DNA of 64,000 nucleotides from Pseudoalteromonas haloplanktis ATCC 14393 (GCF_000238355.1 NZ_AHCA01000012.1:62001-126000), one strand, 5' to 3'; shown: positions 16,785-27,039, numbered from the stretch's first letter. Notes: generated from the sequence alone by a model not told the origin. Numbers and translations are program-made.

Positions 16785-19700
16785 TTATTGTGTATCAAGC
16801 CATTGTTGTAACTTTGGCTGAAGCGCTTCAAAATCGAGCGGTTTGGTTAAATAATCACTCATCCCAGCATTCAAGCATTTGTCTCTATCGCCTTGCATTG
16901 CATTTGCAGTTAAGGCAATGATAGTTACGTTTTTATAATGTTCTCCGGCATCGCCATTACGGATCGCACGAGTTGCTTGGTAACCGTCCATTTCAGGCAT
17001 TTGGCAATCCATTAACAATAACTTGTAAGGCTGTGCCATATTATTTTTTAGCTTTTCTATCGCTTCTAAACCATTTTCGGCGATATCGAAATTAACGCCA
17101 GCCTGTTTAAGCAAGGCACTGGCAACAACCTGATTGACCTTGTTGTCTTCGACGAGCAGAATTTTCTCTTGATTTGCAGAGTCTACGCTGTTAACTGCAA
17201 TGTTGGTATGTGGTAGGGGGTTATTTTGCTGCTGCTCAATAAACTTGTCATTAGCCAGTGAGTCAAATAAGTCAGAAGGAGTTAGTGGCTTAAATATCAT
17301 GCAATTAACATTAACAGGTAAGTTGGTATGTTCTTTTGAGAAACTCATTGGAGCCATGAGTATTAGTTTTACTTGGTGCTGGTCTAGGTAGCCTTGGAGC
17401 AGCTTTATTACTTCAGCATCGGCTTGTCTAATAAAGCTATAATCAAGTAATACAGCATCAATCGTTACTTCGCTTGATGTTAGGTGCTTTGTAATGCTTG
17501 GGTAGTGGCTAACGATATCTGCATACGCACCCCATACTTGCAATTGTTTATGAGCTATTGCGCCATTTAAAGGGCAGCTATCTACAATTAAAATCCGCTT
17601 ATTTTTGATTAAATGGCTTGGTAAGTCTTGTTCTCTACTGAGCAATGGTTGTACTTTTATGGAGAAAGTAAAAGTGCTCCCTTCACCGTATACACTGGTA
17701 ACGTTCACTTCACCATTCATTAAATTACAAAGTTGCTTTACTATCGCCAGTCCCAAACCTGTGCCGCCATATTGGCGAGTCGTTGAGGTGTCTGCTTGGG
17801 TAAATGAGTCAAACAAAGCAGCTTGCTTGTCGGCTTTTATACCAATACCAGTATCAATTATTGAACAATTTAAGAAAGTCCCATCTGTGGTGTTATTTAA
17901 ATCTGCAATAACGATGATTTCTCCATCGTGAGTAAATTTAACAGCGTTGCCGAGCAAGTTATTAAGAATTTGTCGTAGCCTATTTGGATCGCTAATAACT
18001 TCATTTACATCAATTTTAGTGGCGTCTAGAATCAGTTTGGTATTATGCTGCTCTACTTTCAGAGCAAAGGATTCGACGATTTCACCTAGTAATTTAGGTA
18101 AGTTAAAGGCAATTTCTTCAATATCTAATTTACCAGCTTCAATTTTAGAAAAGTCCAAAATATCGTTAATAATGTTAAGCAGAGACTGTGCTGATGATTG
18201 TGCTAACTCGATATGGTGAGCTTGTTGTGCGTCTAACTGGGTCTGCTGCACAATATTCAGCATCCCGAGTACCCCGTTCATGGGTGTGCGAATTTCATGA
18301 CTCATGCTCGCTAAAAACTCCCCTTTAGCGGTCACTGCTTGTTCAGCTGCTTCTTTCGCTGTTACTAATTGTTGCTCTGTTTCTATACGTTGTTCGCTTG
18401 AGTATAAGCTGCCAATTAAGGCAGCCACAGCGATTAGAAAACTTTCTTCGTTACGGGACCATGCACGTGGGAGTTGGCATTGCTCTGCACATACAATACC
18501 AATGGCCCCGCTTCCTGCTGGAATCGAAGCACTTAGCATAGATTGGATATTTAAAGGTGCTAAATAATGCTCAGTTAGTGGCGTGGTAAGTTCGTTGCTA
18601 AGTGCATTGGCGGCGCTGAGTACTGCTTGATTATTTATGGCGGCAAAAAAACTTGGTAGCTCACTTTGTTGCCATGTTTGCAGTATTGTGTGTTCAGACG
18701 CGTGCTTGCCGTGATAGGCAAATAAGAGTAACTGATCTTTACTTTCATTGAATAGCCAAATACTGGCTCGTTCAACATTGAGGGCATCGCATACTGATCG
18801 TGTGATGATATCTTTAGATTGCTTTAAATTCCCTGTCAACACTGCGCTGTTAACGGTAAGAGAGGCAAGAGCTTCATTGTGCAGCGCTGTTTTATTGCTT
18901 TCTAGTTCAATACATTTACGGGTATGTATATCTTGCAGCGAACCAAAAATTCTGACGCAGCGGCCGTTACGAATTTCAGCTTCACCATGAACTAATACCC
19001 ACACAGATTGATTAAGAGAATTTATGACTTCGAGTTCGACTTCGTAGCTTTCACCGTATTTTATAGCACGCTCAATAAGTCTTTGCACGGTATCGCGGCT
19101 TTCACCAGCTTTAAAGTAATTAAGGTTGGTTGGCCAATCAGGTTGTTCGTCTAGCGGGTATTTGAAAATTTCTTTGGTCATATCAGACCAATACACTTGT
19201 TGGGTTTCGAGATTGAATGACCATGCGCCAATTTTGGCAAGGCTACTCATAGTGACTAACATTTTTTCATTTTGTAATTGCCGGTTGAGCATTTTTAAGA
19301 ACACTAAAAACGCTAAGCAAAGCAACCCGCAAATTGTAAAAATTGCTAACCTTAGCGGCCAGACAGATGAGCCTGGAGGTGCCCAGCCAGCTTTTGGAGA
19401 AACAAATAACAGCCATTCCCCACCTTGGAAAGTGAGCGTAAACGCAAGCGGGTTGTGTGTTAAAATTTCAGAGTCGCCATGAAAAAACTCTCCTTTGCTA
19501 CCTAAGCCATTGCGCCCTTGGATAGCCACATCGTAGTGTTCTTCTAATTCATAGATACCTGCTTTGGTGTACATTTTCTCAATATCGAGTACTACAGAGA
19601 GTAATCCCCAAAAGTGTTTATCTGGGGGTAGGTAAACAGGAACTCTAGCAATTAAGGCCTCGCCACCTTGGACCAATGTGAGAGGACCCGCCATCACTAT

Positions 19701-20147
19701 TTCATTATTATCACGTGCGCGAATAGCATCGGCACGTTGCTCTTGGTTTTCTAAAAAGTTTAGGCCAATTGCCTTTTCATTGCCCGCAAGCGGGTAGGTC
19801 ATGCGGATCACCATATCAGGTGCACCGCCGATATTACGTAATTCAGATGAAGTGTCGAATAATGGTGCAGCGATTTGTGCAAAACGCTGTTGTTCTAAAT
19901 TAGGTTCTGCGGCAACAGCGACCGCTAAACCTCGTACTAATTGAATATTTGACACTAAAGTAGATTCAAGTTGCGTACGATAGCTACTGACTTCAGATAG
20001 AATCAACAGCCGGTGAGATTGTTTGGCGCGCTCATAGCTGACTTGATCCAGCACTAGGCTAATCAAGAAAATAAACGCGAGCGAACACCAAAATGTCAGT
20101 TTGAATTTGTATACCTTTTTATCATCTTGTGTTTTTGGCAATGACAT
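16785..20147 (-). CDS. hybrid sensor histidine kinase: CHASE-PAS-GAF-HisKA-HATPase-REC-REC
   Basis: A 1120-residue membrane kinase. TM1 lies at about 17-35, a periplasmic CHASE-type domain at about 50-250, and TM2 at about 267-289. A PAS-like region (about 300-420) and a GAF-like region (about 430-590) follow. HisKA has H617 in SMSHEIRTPMNG. The ATPase domain has NLLGNAVKFT, DTGIGI and GGTGLGLAIV. Two receivers end the protein. The first (about 857-975) is degenerate, with VDSC instead of an acidic pair, although LLDY and KPL remain. The second (about 1000-1120) is complete with D1047 (LLMDCQMPEMDG). No separate regulator is adjacent, so output probably goes through an Hpt protein elsewhere. 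It lies 37 bp upstream of yceH. Confidence 0.9.
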   Translation of the reverse strand: MSLPKTQDDKKVYKFKLTFWCSLAFIFLISLVLDQVSYERAKQSHRLLILSEVSSYRTQLESTLVSNIQLVRGLAVAVAAEPNLEQQRFAQIAAPLFDTSSELRNIGGAPDMVIRMTYPLAGNEKAIGLNFLENQEQRADAIRARDNNEIVMAGPLTLVQGGEALIARVPVYLPPDKHFWGLLSVVLDIEKMYTKAGIYELEEHYDVAIQGRNGLGSKGEFFHGDSEILTHNPLAFTLTFQGGEWLLFVSPKAGWAPPGSSVWPLRLAIFTICGLLCLAFLVFLKMLNRQLQNEKMLVTMSSLAKIGAWSFNLETQQVYWSDMTKEIFKYPLDEQPDWPTNLNYFKAGESRDTVQRLIERAIKYGESYEVELEVINSLNQSVWVLVHGEAEIRNGRCVRIFGSLQDIHTRKCIELESNKTALHNEALASLTVNSAVLTGNLKQSKDIITRSVCDALNVERASIWLFNESKDQLLLFAYHGKHASEHTILQTWQQSELPSFFAAINNQAVLSAANALSNELTTPLTEHYLAPLNIQSMLSASIPAGSGAIGIVCAEQCQLPRAWSRNEESFLIAVAALIGSLYSSEQRIETEQQLVTAKEAAEQAVTAKGEFLASMSHEIRTPMNGVLGMLNIVQQTQLDAQQAHHIELAQSSAQSLLNIINDILDFSKIEAGKLDIEEIAFNLPKLLGEIVESFALKVEQHNTKLILDATKIDVNEVISDPNRLRQILNNLLGNAVKFTHDGEIIVIADLNNTTDGTFLNCSIIDTGIGIKADKQAALFDSFTQADTSTTRQYGGTGLGLAIVKQLCNLMNGEVNVTSVYGEGSTFTFSIKVQPLLSREQDLPSHLIKNKRILIVDSCPLNGAIAHKQLQVWGAYADIVSHYPSITKHLTSSEVTIDAVLLDYSFIRQADAEVIKLLQGYLDQHQVKLILMAPMSFSKEHTNLPVNVNCMIFKPLTPSDLFDSLANDKFIEQQQNNPLPHTNIAVNSVDSANQEKILLVEDNKVNQVVASALLKQAGVNFDIAENGLEAIEKLKNNMAQPYKLLLMDCQMPEMDGYQATRAIRNGDAGEHYKNVTIIALTANAMQGDRDKCLNAGMSDYLTKPLDFEALQPKLQQWLDTQ

Positions 20148-20406
20148 TACGCTTTATGCATTTAAGAATTGGCAGTTCAACTATAGTCAATTTATCGTAG
20201 AAATAGAAATGCTTCTGATAAATAGGGGGACATATTTTTTATTTAAATTACGATATGTTAGCTGGCAGATTAACTGTTAATTCAATTATCACTGGGCTGG
20301 TTTTGCGGTTTGCAGTAATTAATTTGCTGAGAAACCAATGAAGAACATTATTTTTCATAAAACTATGTTTATGATAGACAGAATTCAAAGTGAAAAGGAT
20401 TAGTCC

Positions 20407-22701
20407 ATGTTTAAAGTAGTCAAATGGTTGGTGTTGGCAGTGGTTATTCTAGGGTTAGCAGTAACGGCTGTTGTTTACGGGGTGTTGGCAATCAGTTTAC
20501 CCGCCTTGGATGGCAAGGGCCGCAGCCATAATGTTAATCATGAGGTGAAAATTTCGCGAGACCAACTTGGACAAGCTGTTATTTTTGCTGAAAGCCGAAA
20601 TGATGCTGCTTATGGCTTAGGTTTTGCGCATGGCCAAGATCGATTCTTTCAAATGGATTTATTGCGTCGTAATGCTGCGGGTGAATTGAGTGAGTTATTT
20701 GGTAAAGCGGCATTAGATTTAGATAAAAAAATGCGTTTTCATCAATTACGAAAGCGCAGTGCAGCAATTGTTAAGCAATTACCAGAGGCTGATCAGGCAC
20801 TATTAACAAGCTACGCTGCAGGTGTTAATGAGGGCTTAGCGCAGATCGGTTTTACTAGCTTTGAATATTTACTAACAGGTGCAGAGCAACAGCCTTGGCG
20901 CAGTGAAGATAGTTTGTTAGTGATTTACAGCATGTATCTAGATTTACAAACCGCAACTTTTGAGCGTGACCAAGCGTTGATCCAAATTGCCGATATTTAT
21001 GGCTCTGACATGGTCAGCTTTTTAACTCAACCGAGTCAATATCAAGCAGCATTAGATGGCAGTAAGCTCCCCCCTTACACATTAGGGATCCCTGAGTTAC
21101 CTAAACAAGCCTTACAGGCAGTATTAAATATAGATGCAAACCAAGAACGTGGCAGTAATAACTGGGCAGTTACAGGGCAGTTAACAAGTACTGGAGCGGG
21201 GATGTTGTCGGATGATATGCATTTATCTATGGCGGTGCCTGTTATTTGGTATCGCGCGCAACTTAATTTTACAACTAAGCAAGGTAAACAGCGCCAAGTT
21301 ACAGGGGTATCTTTACCGGGAGCACCAGCAATTGTGGTAGGTACCAATAATGACATTGCTTGGGGATTTACCAATGGCTATCTCGATACTGCCGATTGGG
21401 TAGCCTTAACAGATAGCACTAAAACGTGGCAAGAAGTTGAGCAAATAGCTCTACCGGATGGCACGAGTGAACAATACTCACTTACCCTCAGTGAATTTGG
21501 TCCGGTACGAGAAATCAATGGTAACTCTTACGCATTGAGTTGGGTGGGTCATCAGCCATACGCTGTGGATATGGATTTATTGCAGTTAGAACACGCGACG
21601 ACAGTCGATGATGCGCTACTTATTGCCAGTGACGTGGGGATCCCAGTACAAAATTTAATGGTAGTAGATAGTCAAGGTAATGCAGCATGGAAAAATATGG
21701 GGGCACTCCCTGGGCGTACTAATCCAACTGCGCTGGCGGTCTCTGCTAGCGACTATTCAGCGCGCTGGCAACATAATGAACAACAAAGGCCGGCGCTAAA
21801 AAACCCGCCTGATGGCCGTTTGTGGACGGGTAATTCACGGGTTGTGTCGGCTCAGGATGATTTACGTTTTGGCAATGGGGGTTATGCATTAGGTGCACGC
21901 GCTACGCAAATTCGTGACCGATTATATGAAAAACAGCAGTTTAATGAAGCTGACTTTAACCAGTTACAGCATGATAATCAGGCGCGCTTTTTACAGCCGT
22001 GGCATAGCTTACTACTCAAACAGCTTAATAAAAATAGTGTGGTTAATCAGCAATACATCAAAGAACTCGAAAATTGGCAAGGGTGCGCGTGTGCGACTTC
22101 AATAGGTTATACCTTGGTAAGACGCTACCGTGATGAGATTATTAATAGTGTATTTTCCGCGATGCAAGCAACCTTGCAAACACAAGGCGGGTCATTAAAG
22201 TATGTGAAGCGGGATCTAGAACCTGCAATCTGGCAACTAATCGAACAACAACCTGACAGTTGGTTAAATCCACAGTTTGCTGACTGGGATGCGCAATTAA
22301 GGGGGGCATTTAGCCAAGTTGTAAGTAAATTAACAACAGAGTTTGGTGCGAACATGCAAAGTTGGCAGTGGGGTAAAGTAAATGAACTTGTGATTGAGCA
22401 TCCATTTGCACAGCAAATACCGCAATTGAGCAAATTACTCAATATGCCAACAGCGCCAGGGTTTGGTGATAGTTATATGCCTGCAGTACAAGGACGTAGC
22501 TTTGGCGCATCACAGCGGTTTATTGCCCAGCCTGGGCATCTAGAAAACGCCATAATGGCTATTCCCGGGGGCCAATCAGGGCATCCATTATCGCCGTTTT
22601 ATCGCACCGGGTTTGATGACTATATCGCCGCCAAAGCAACGCCGTTATTACCACAGGCATTAACACATGAAATTATTATAGCGCCTTTAAATACTTTTTA
22701 A
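20407..22701 (+). CDS. penicillin acylase family (Ntn-hydrolase) protein
   Basis: A 764-residue amidase precursor. An N-terminal hydrophobic segment (about 5-30) exports or anchors it. The predicted autoproteolysis point precedes S250 in the motif RGSNNWAV, giving an alpha part of about 220 residues and a beta part of about 515 residues with N-terminal nucleophile Ser. ARFLQPWHSLLL and PGGQSGHPLSPFY near the C-terminus are typical of the family. Substrates range from penicillins to N-acyl-homoserine lactones; quorum quenching is possible but cannot be inferred from this sequence. The AAAGGA ribosome site is eight bases from the ATG. Its 3' end overlaps the convergent cyclase gene by 15 bp. 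Confidence 0.9.
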   Translation: MFKVVKWLVLAVVILGLAVTAVVYGVLAISLPALDGKGRSHNVNHEVKISRDQLGQAVIFAESRNDAAYGLGFAHGQDRFFQMDLLRRNAAGELSELFGKAALDLDKKMRFHQLRKRSAAIVKQLPEADQALLTSYAAGVNEGLAQIGFTSFEYLLTGAEQQPWRSEDSLLVIYSMYLDLQTATFERDQALIQIADIYGSDMVSFLTQPSQYQAALDGSKLPPYTLGIPELPKQALQAVLNIDANQERGSNNWAVTGQLTSTGAGMLSDDMHLSMAVPVIWYRAQLNFTTKQGKQRQVTGVSLPGAPAIVVGTNNDIAWGFTNGYLDTADWVALTDSTKTWQEVEQIALPDGTSEQYSLTLSEFGPVREINGNSYALSWVGHQPYAVDMDLLQLEHATTVDDALLIASDVGIPVQNLMVVDSQGNAAWKNMGALPGRTNPTALAVSASDYSARWQHNEQQRPALKNPPDGRLWTGNSRVVSAQDDLRFGNGGYALGARATQIRDRLYEKQQFNEADFNQLQHDNQARFLQPWHSLLLKQLNKNSVVNQQYIKELENWQGCACATSIGYTLVRRYRDEIINSVFSAMQATLQTQGGSLKYVKRDLEPAIWQLIEQQPDSWLNPQFADWDAQLRGAFSQVVSKLTTEFGANMQSWQWGKVNELVIEHPFAQQIPQLSKLLNMPTAPGFGDSYMPAVQGRSFGASQRFIAQPGHLENAIMAIPGGQSGHPLSPFYRTGFDDYIAAKATPLLPQALTHEIIIAPLNTF

Positions 22702-23778
22702 TTCAGCGGTGTAGTCTGTTTCAGTAGTGGCAATGGTTGTTTGATTTCGGCCATTTTCTTTACTCTTATAAAGTGCTGCATCGGCTTGTTGCAGCATTTC
22801 CTCAAGACTTGCGTTAGACTGCCACTGGATCAAACCAAAGCTCATCGTTATATTCAAGTTCCCCCCTTGTTCGGCACAGTTAAGGGCTGCAATGTTGTCT
22901 CGCATTCTTTCTATTCGAGTAAAAGCATTTTGCTCATTGGTATTAGTAAGTACGATTAAAAACTCTTCTCCACCCCAACGAACAGCAATGTCTTGTTCAG
23001 CGATATGTTGGTTTATTACATTCGCAACTCTGACTAAGATCGCGTCGCCTTTGTCATGGCCATAGGTATCGTTAAAGTGTTTAAAAAAATCAATGTCAGC
23101 CATAACTAAACAAAGGTTAGTGTTAGTAAACACACTTTTTTGCTGCGCGGCTAAAATAAGTTTTTTTGCAAAACGGCGGTTATATAGTTTAGTTAAGTGG
23201 TCTTTAGCGGCCATATCCGTTAGTGCGATGCGTTGTGAAATGCTGATCTCTCGGATCAAGCCAATAGCATAAACCATTGGTAGGCCAGCAATGACTATAT
23301 TGAGCATATTGATGTAGAGTAAAAAATCCTTGTATGCATAGCTATAAACGACATCACTGAAAAACAAATATAGCGCTGCAAAAGTGAATATAAGCATCAG
23401 GCTGTAGATAAAAGCATGTTTGAGTTTGAGCTGATAGTCGACAAGTAGTAAGCATGAAATCGTCCATAAGTAGAATTGGAAGCCCAATTCTAATCCTAAC
23501 GTTGCGCAGACTAATATAGAGTGTAATAGCACTTCTATTGAAAAAACCTTCAATGCGAGGGAGTGTCGGCCTTTATTGATTAAGTTGATACCACTTGCCC
23601 AAGCAAAAACACTAAAAATATTTGCCAGTGCTAGCATAGATGCGCCGAGATGATAAAAAATAAAGATCAATGCCACGTGGATAGCAAGAGCAAAATAGGC
23701 CACCCTTTGGATTATTTGAAATTTAATGGTTTCAACATCGTCGAGATTTTGATGTTTAATTTGCATTAGTGCTGGCAA
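22687..23778 (-). CDS. diguanylate cyclase with N-terminal membrane domain
   Basis: A 363-residue protein with about six hydrophobic helices in residues 22-175 and a C-terminal GGDEF domain (about 190-350). The active-site motif is GGEEF at 269-273, so it is expected to make c-di-GMP; DIDFFKHFNDTYGHDKGD is the conserved metal and nucleotide region. No RxxD inhibitory motif is seen at the expected place just before GGEEF. The start is a TTG at 23778 with AGGAG five bases upstream; the ATG twelve bases further in has no usable ribosome site. The membrane part was not matched to a named sensor family. Confidence 0.88.
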   Translation of the reverse strand: MPALMQIKHQNLDDVETIKFQIIQRVAYFALAIHVALIFIFYHLGASMLALANIFSVFAWASGINLINKGRHSLALKVFSIEVLLHSILVCATLGLELGFQFYLWTISCLLLVDYQLKLKHAFIYSLMLIFTFAALYLFFSDVVYSYAYKDFLLYINMLNIVIAGLPMVYAIGLIREISISQRIALTDMAAKDHLTKLYNRRFAKKLILAAQQKSVFTNTNLCLVMADIDFFKHFNDTYGHDKGDAILVRVANVINQHIAEQDIAVRWGGEEFLIVLTNTNEQNAFTRIERMRDNIAALNCAEQGGNLNITMSFGLIQWQSNASLEEMLQQADAALYKSKENGRNQTTIATTETDYTAELKSI

Positions 23779-24072
23779 AACAACTCCTGATCTTAGATGC
23801 GTAAATACAGAGTATAGGTGAGTTTACTTAGAGTAAAAAATTTCTGTGCGGCTCCTTTTGAGGTTTGTGCGGCTGAAATAATAATGCCGTACGCACAACT
23901 TAAATTAAAACAAAAATAAATGCTTACTTTACTTACTTCAACACTGCTGTTGGTGCTATCTTAAAATAAATAATCAGTGCTGAATATGCTTGCTAAGCAT
24001 GTGTTCAGAGCTAATAACGTATATGTTGGTTTGTTTATCGAATTTAATGTCCTACGCCTAAAGGAGTTGTGT

Positions 24073-25605
24073 ATGTCGGCAGAAAAAACCCATCTTGAGA
24101 TTTGTAATTTAACCAAAGAGCAGTACCCACAAATAAAAACCTTGATGGATCAAGCCTACCCAGGTTTAGGCGGTGCATGGCCTAGCCATACCATTTTTAG
24201 ATTAATTGACCAGTTTCCAGAAGGCCAGTTGGGCATGGTGGATGATGGTGTATTAGTGGGGATCGCTTTGAGCGTCCAAGTGGATTATGCACGATTTTCA
24301 AATCCACATACTTATGAAGATATAGTTGATGGCCATGATCGGGTATTCAGCGATCCTGATGGTGATGCTTTGTACGGTTTAGATGTGGTTATTTCGCCAA
24401 CTCATCGTGGTATGCGTTTAGGGCGACGACTGTACGATGCGCGTAAAGAATTATGCCGTCAATACAACTTACGCGCTATTCTAGCTGGTGGGCGGATCCC
24501 GCGTTATTACAATCACAGCAATGACGTGACACCGACACAATATATTGAGAAAGTTGATCATAAGGAGTTATATGATCCGATTTTAAGTTTTCAATTATCA
24601 AATGATTTCCAAGTTAAGCGATTACTAAAAAAATATTTGCCTGAAGATCAGGAGTCGGTAGGTTATGCCACTTTATTAGAGTGGAATAACATTATGTTTG
24701 AACCCACGGATACAGTGCTTGAATCTACTAAATCAATAGTACGGGTCGGGGCTGTGCAGTGGCAAATGCGCTGCGTAGATTCGGTTGATGAGCTGCTAAA
24801 ACAAGTGGAATATTTTGTTGATACTGTTTCTGACTATAAAAGTGACTTTATTTTATTTCCAGAGTTCTTTAATGCGCCTTTAATGGGGTTAACAGAGCAG
24901 AAAAGTCAGACTGAAGCGATCCGCAATTTAGCGGAATACACAGAAACTTTTCGTGATGCAATGTCGCGTATGGCGGTTGAATACAATGCCAATATTATTA
25001 CTGGCTCTATGCCATTGGCTGAAGAAGATAAAATTTATAATGTCAGCTATTTATGTCATCGCAGCGGTAAAATTGACGAACAACGCAAGATTCATATCAC
25101 GCCACATGAACAAAATGATTGGGTGATTCAAGGCGGCGATAAAATCGCTGTATTCGATACTGACGCAGGACGAGTCGGCATTCAAATTTGCTATGACGTT
25201 GAGTTTCCTGAGTTGTCGCGAATTTTAGCCAAGCAAGGGCTCGATATTTTATTTGTACCATTTTGGACTGACACTAAAAATAGTTACCTACGCGTACGCC
25301 ATTGTGCACAAGCACGTGCTATTGAAAACGAGTGTTATGTGGTTATTGCCGGTTCTGTGGGTAACTTACCTGAAGTGGAAAGCCTGGATGTGCAATATTC
25401 GCAATCAGCTGTGCTAACGCCATCAGATTTTTCGTTCCCGCATGATGCCGTACTAAACGAAGCAACGCCGAATACTGAAATGTTGTTATTTAGTGATTTA
25501 GATATGGATAAATTAAAAATTCTACATAGCGAAGGAACTGTACGAAACTTAAAAGACCGTCGCGAAGATTTATATGACGTAATATTGAAAAAGAGTGTTA
25601 ATTAA
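24073..25605 (+). CDS. GNAT acetyltransferase-nitrilase fusion (carbon-nitrogen hydrolase)
   Basis: A 510-residue two-domain cytoplasmic protein. Residues about 8-200 form a GNAT domain with acetyl-CoA motif A (HRGMRLG, about 112-118). Residues about 215-500 form a nitrilase-superfamily amidase with the complete triad E264 (FPEFF), K339 (RKIH) and C373 (QICYDVEFPE). Fused GNAT/carbon-nitrogen hydrolases are a known architecture of unknown substrate. The start chosen is the ATG at 24073 with AAGGAG seven bases upstream; an in-frame TTG-initiated extension begins at 23977. Its TAA overlaps the ATG of the gdx gene by one base, so the two are translationally coupled. That suggests a nitrogenous substrate or product exported by the transporter (inference). 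Confidence 0.9.
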   Translation: MSAEKTHLEICNLTKEQYPQIKTLMDQAYPGLGGAWPSHTIFRLIDQFPEGQLGMVDDGVLVGIALSVQVDYARFSNPHTYEDIVDGHDRVFSDPDGDALYGLDVVISPTHRGMRLGRRLYDARKELCRQYNLRAILAGGRIPRYYNHSNDVTPTQYIEKVDHKELYDPILSFQLSNDFQVKRLLKKYLPEDQESVGYATLLEWNNIMFEPTDTVLESTKSIVRVGAVQWQMRCVDSVDELLKQVEYFVDTVSDYKSDFILFPEFFNAPLMGLTEQKSQTEAIRNLAEYTETFRDAMSRMAVEYNANIITGSMPLAEEDKIYNVSYLCHRSGKIDEQRKIHITPHEQNDWVIQGGDKIAVFDTDAGRVGIQICYDVEFPELSRILAKQGLDILFVPFWTDTKNSYLRVRHCAQARAIENECYVVIAGSVGNLPEVESLDVQYSQSAVLTPSDFSFPHDAVLNEATPNTEMLLFSDLDMDKLKILHSEGTVRNLKDRREDLYDVILKKSVN

Positions 25606-25922
25606 TGGCGTGGATTTATTTAATTATCGCCGGTTTGCTTGAAATCGGCTGGCCAGTGGGATTAAAAATGTCGCAAGAGGGAGAAAACCGATGGCTAGGA
25701 ATTGCTATTGCGGTGGCATTTATGGTCGCGAGTGGTTTTATGTTATGGCTGGCTCAACGGGATATCTCTATGGGGACCTCCTATGCGGTTTGGACTGGTA
25801 TTGGTGCCGCAGGGACATTCTTAGTAGGGATATTGTTTTATAATGACGCGGCCACATTTGGCCGTATTGCTGGTGTGTTAATGATCATCAGTGGCGTGAT
25901 CACGTTGAAAATTAGTCATTAA
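25605..25922 (+). CDS. gdx: SMR-family guanidinium exporter
   Basis: A 105-residue four-helix membrane protein of the small multidrug resistance family, Gdx (SugE) subtype. The essential proton-coupling E13 is in GLLEIGW, and GTSYAVWTGIGAAG is the signature separating Gdx from drug-exporting EmrE-like members. It works as an antiparallel homodimer exchanging guanidinium for protons. It starts inside the stop of the GNAT-nitrilase gene (TAATG overlap). No guanidine riboswitch was recognised upstream of the operon. Confidence 0.88.
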   Translation: MAWIYLIIAGLLEIGWPVGLKMSQEGENRWLGIAIAVAFMVASGFMLWLAQRDISMGTSYAVWTGIGAAGTFLVGILFYNDAATFGRIAGVLMIISGVITLKISH

Positions 25923-25944
25923 CAGCACATTTAAAAATTGCGGT

Positions 25945-25968
25945 GCGGCCCTATGGGGGCCGCTTTTT
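25945..25968 (+). terminator. Rho-independent terminator after gdx
   Basis: Stem GCGGCCC/GGGCCGC with a 5-nt loop and five T, starting 22 bp after the gdx stop. It touches the stop codon of the convergent DMT transporter gene. Confidence 0.88.
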
Positions 25969-26848
25969 ATGCTGAGGGAAACATCACTAAAACTGCAGCT
26001 ATGGCAATTAATAGCAGTCCTGCGCTGTCTTGACGTTTTAAAGGCTGTTTGAGCCATAATACGGAAATCAAGATGGTAAAAAACACTTCCACTTGCCCTA
26101 AGGTTTTAACATAGGCGACATGTTGTAAGCTCATCGCACTAAACCAGCCTATGGAACCAATACAACTGAAAAAACTAACTGCACTGGTGGTTTTTTTATG
26201 TATCCACATAGCGCGAAATGTCGGACGTTCTTTCACTGCAATGTAACCACCCAGCATTATGGTTTGTAAGCTAATAATAAGCAGTAAAACCCAGGCTGCT
26301 GAATAAGGAAATGCAAGCCCAGAGCTCAAACTTGCTTCTCTGATCCACGATGAAGATAGAGCAAATGCAGTGCCGCAGGCTAAACCTAACAAGGCTGTTT
26401 TCAAGCTAAAGTGCTTAACATTAGTAATGCCACTCAATAGTAATACTGCAATGGAGCCAAGAAATACGCCTAACCAACCAAGTAAAGATAAGGTCGCACC
26501 AAAAAACAGTACCCCTAAAATAGCTGCGACCAGAGCTTCGCTTTTTGCAAGGCCTGCACCCACTGCAAAGTTATTCATTTTAAATAACTTCACCATTAGC
26601 CCAGTGGCAATAATTTGCACAATACTTGCGCCGATAATATAACCAATAAAATGGAGGTTAAAGGAGGGTAAAGGAGCATCTCGGTAGCTATATAATGCCA
26701 GTAAGTAAATCAACGCTAGCGGGCTTGCTAGTATAAAACGCGCTAAAGTGACTCCCGCAACACTAACATGTGCACTTAGCTGACTTTGCAAAGCGTTGCG
26801 CCACGACTGCATAAAAGCAGCTAAAATAGTTAAGAATATCCAGATCAT
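25967..26848 (-). CDS. DMT superfamily (EamA-type) transporter
   Basis: A 293-residue inner-membrane protein with about ten hydrophobic helices in two related halves, as in EamA transporters. Conserved small-residue segments include ARFILASP in the first half and VAYVKTLGQVEVFFTILISV near the end. Substrate unknown; members export amino acids, nucleosides or other metabolites. I start at the ATG at 26848. A TTG 15 bases further upstream is in frame, and neither has a clear ribosome site. It is convergent with gdx and appears monocistronic. Confidence 0.8.
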   Translation of the reverse strand: MIWIFLTILAAFMQSWRNALQSQLSAHVSVAGVTLARFILASPLALIYLLALYSYRDAPLPSFNLHFIGYIIGASIVQIIATGLMVKLFKMNNFAVGAGLAKSEALVAAILGVLFFGATLSLLGWLGVFLGSIAVLLLSGITNVKHFSLKTALLGLACGTAFALSSSWIREASLSSGLAFPYSAAWVLLLIISLQTIMLGGYIAVKERPTFRAMWIHKKTTSAVSFFSCIGSIGWFSAMSLQHVAYVKTLGQVEVFFTILISVLWLKQPLKRQDSAGLLLIAIAAVLVMFPSA

Positions 26849-27003
26849 AATAAAAAATGGCAAGTAAGAGGAACCAATACGTTATCAGTGCCAGGGCTCT
26901 AAAGCGAACTAAAAATAGCTAAAATGAAAATAACTCAGCTGCGACAATATGTCACAGTTTCATAATGTTTGCACTGAGCTATAGTAAAGGTGATGTTATT
27001 GTT

Positions 27004-27039
27004 AGCCGCCATTGTTTAGTAAGCAACGGCGGCTTTTTT
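27004..27039 (+). terminator. orphan Rho-independent terminator
   Basis: AGCCGCC (27004-27010) pairs with GGCGGCT (27028-27034), with further pairing inside, followed by six T. No plus-strand protein gene precedes it: gdx ends 1.1 kb upstream and has its own terminator. It may end an unannotated small RNA from the 26849-27003 gap, which otherwise shows nothing recognisable. Confidence 0.6.

Noticed and set aside
23779..24072. Possible guanidine riboswitch upstream of the GNAT-nitrilase/gdx operon
   Set aside because: No guanidine-I core or paired ACGR-loop hairpins could be recognised by eye; a covariance search would be needed to settle it.
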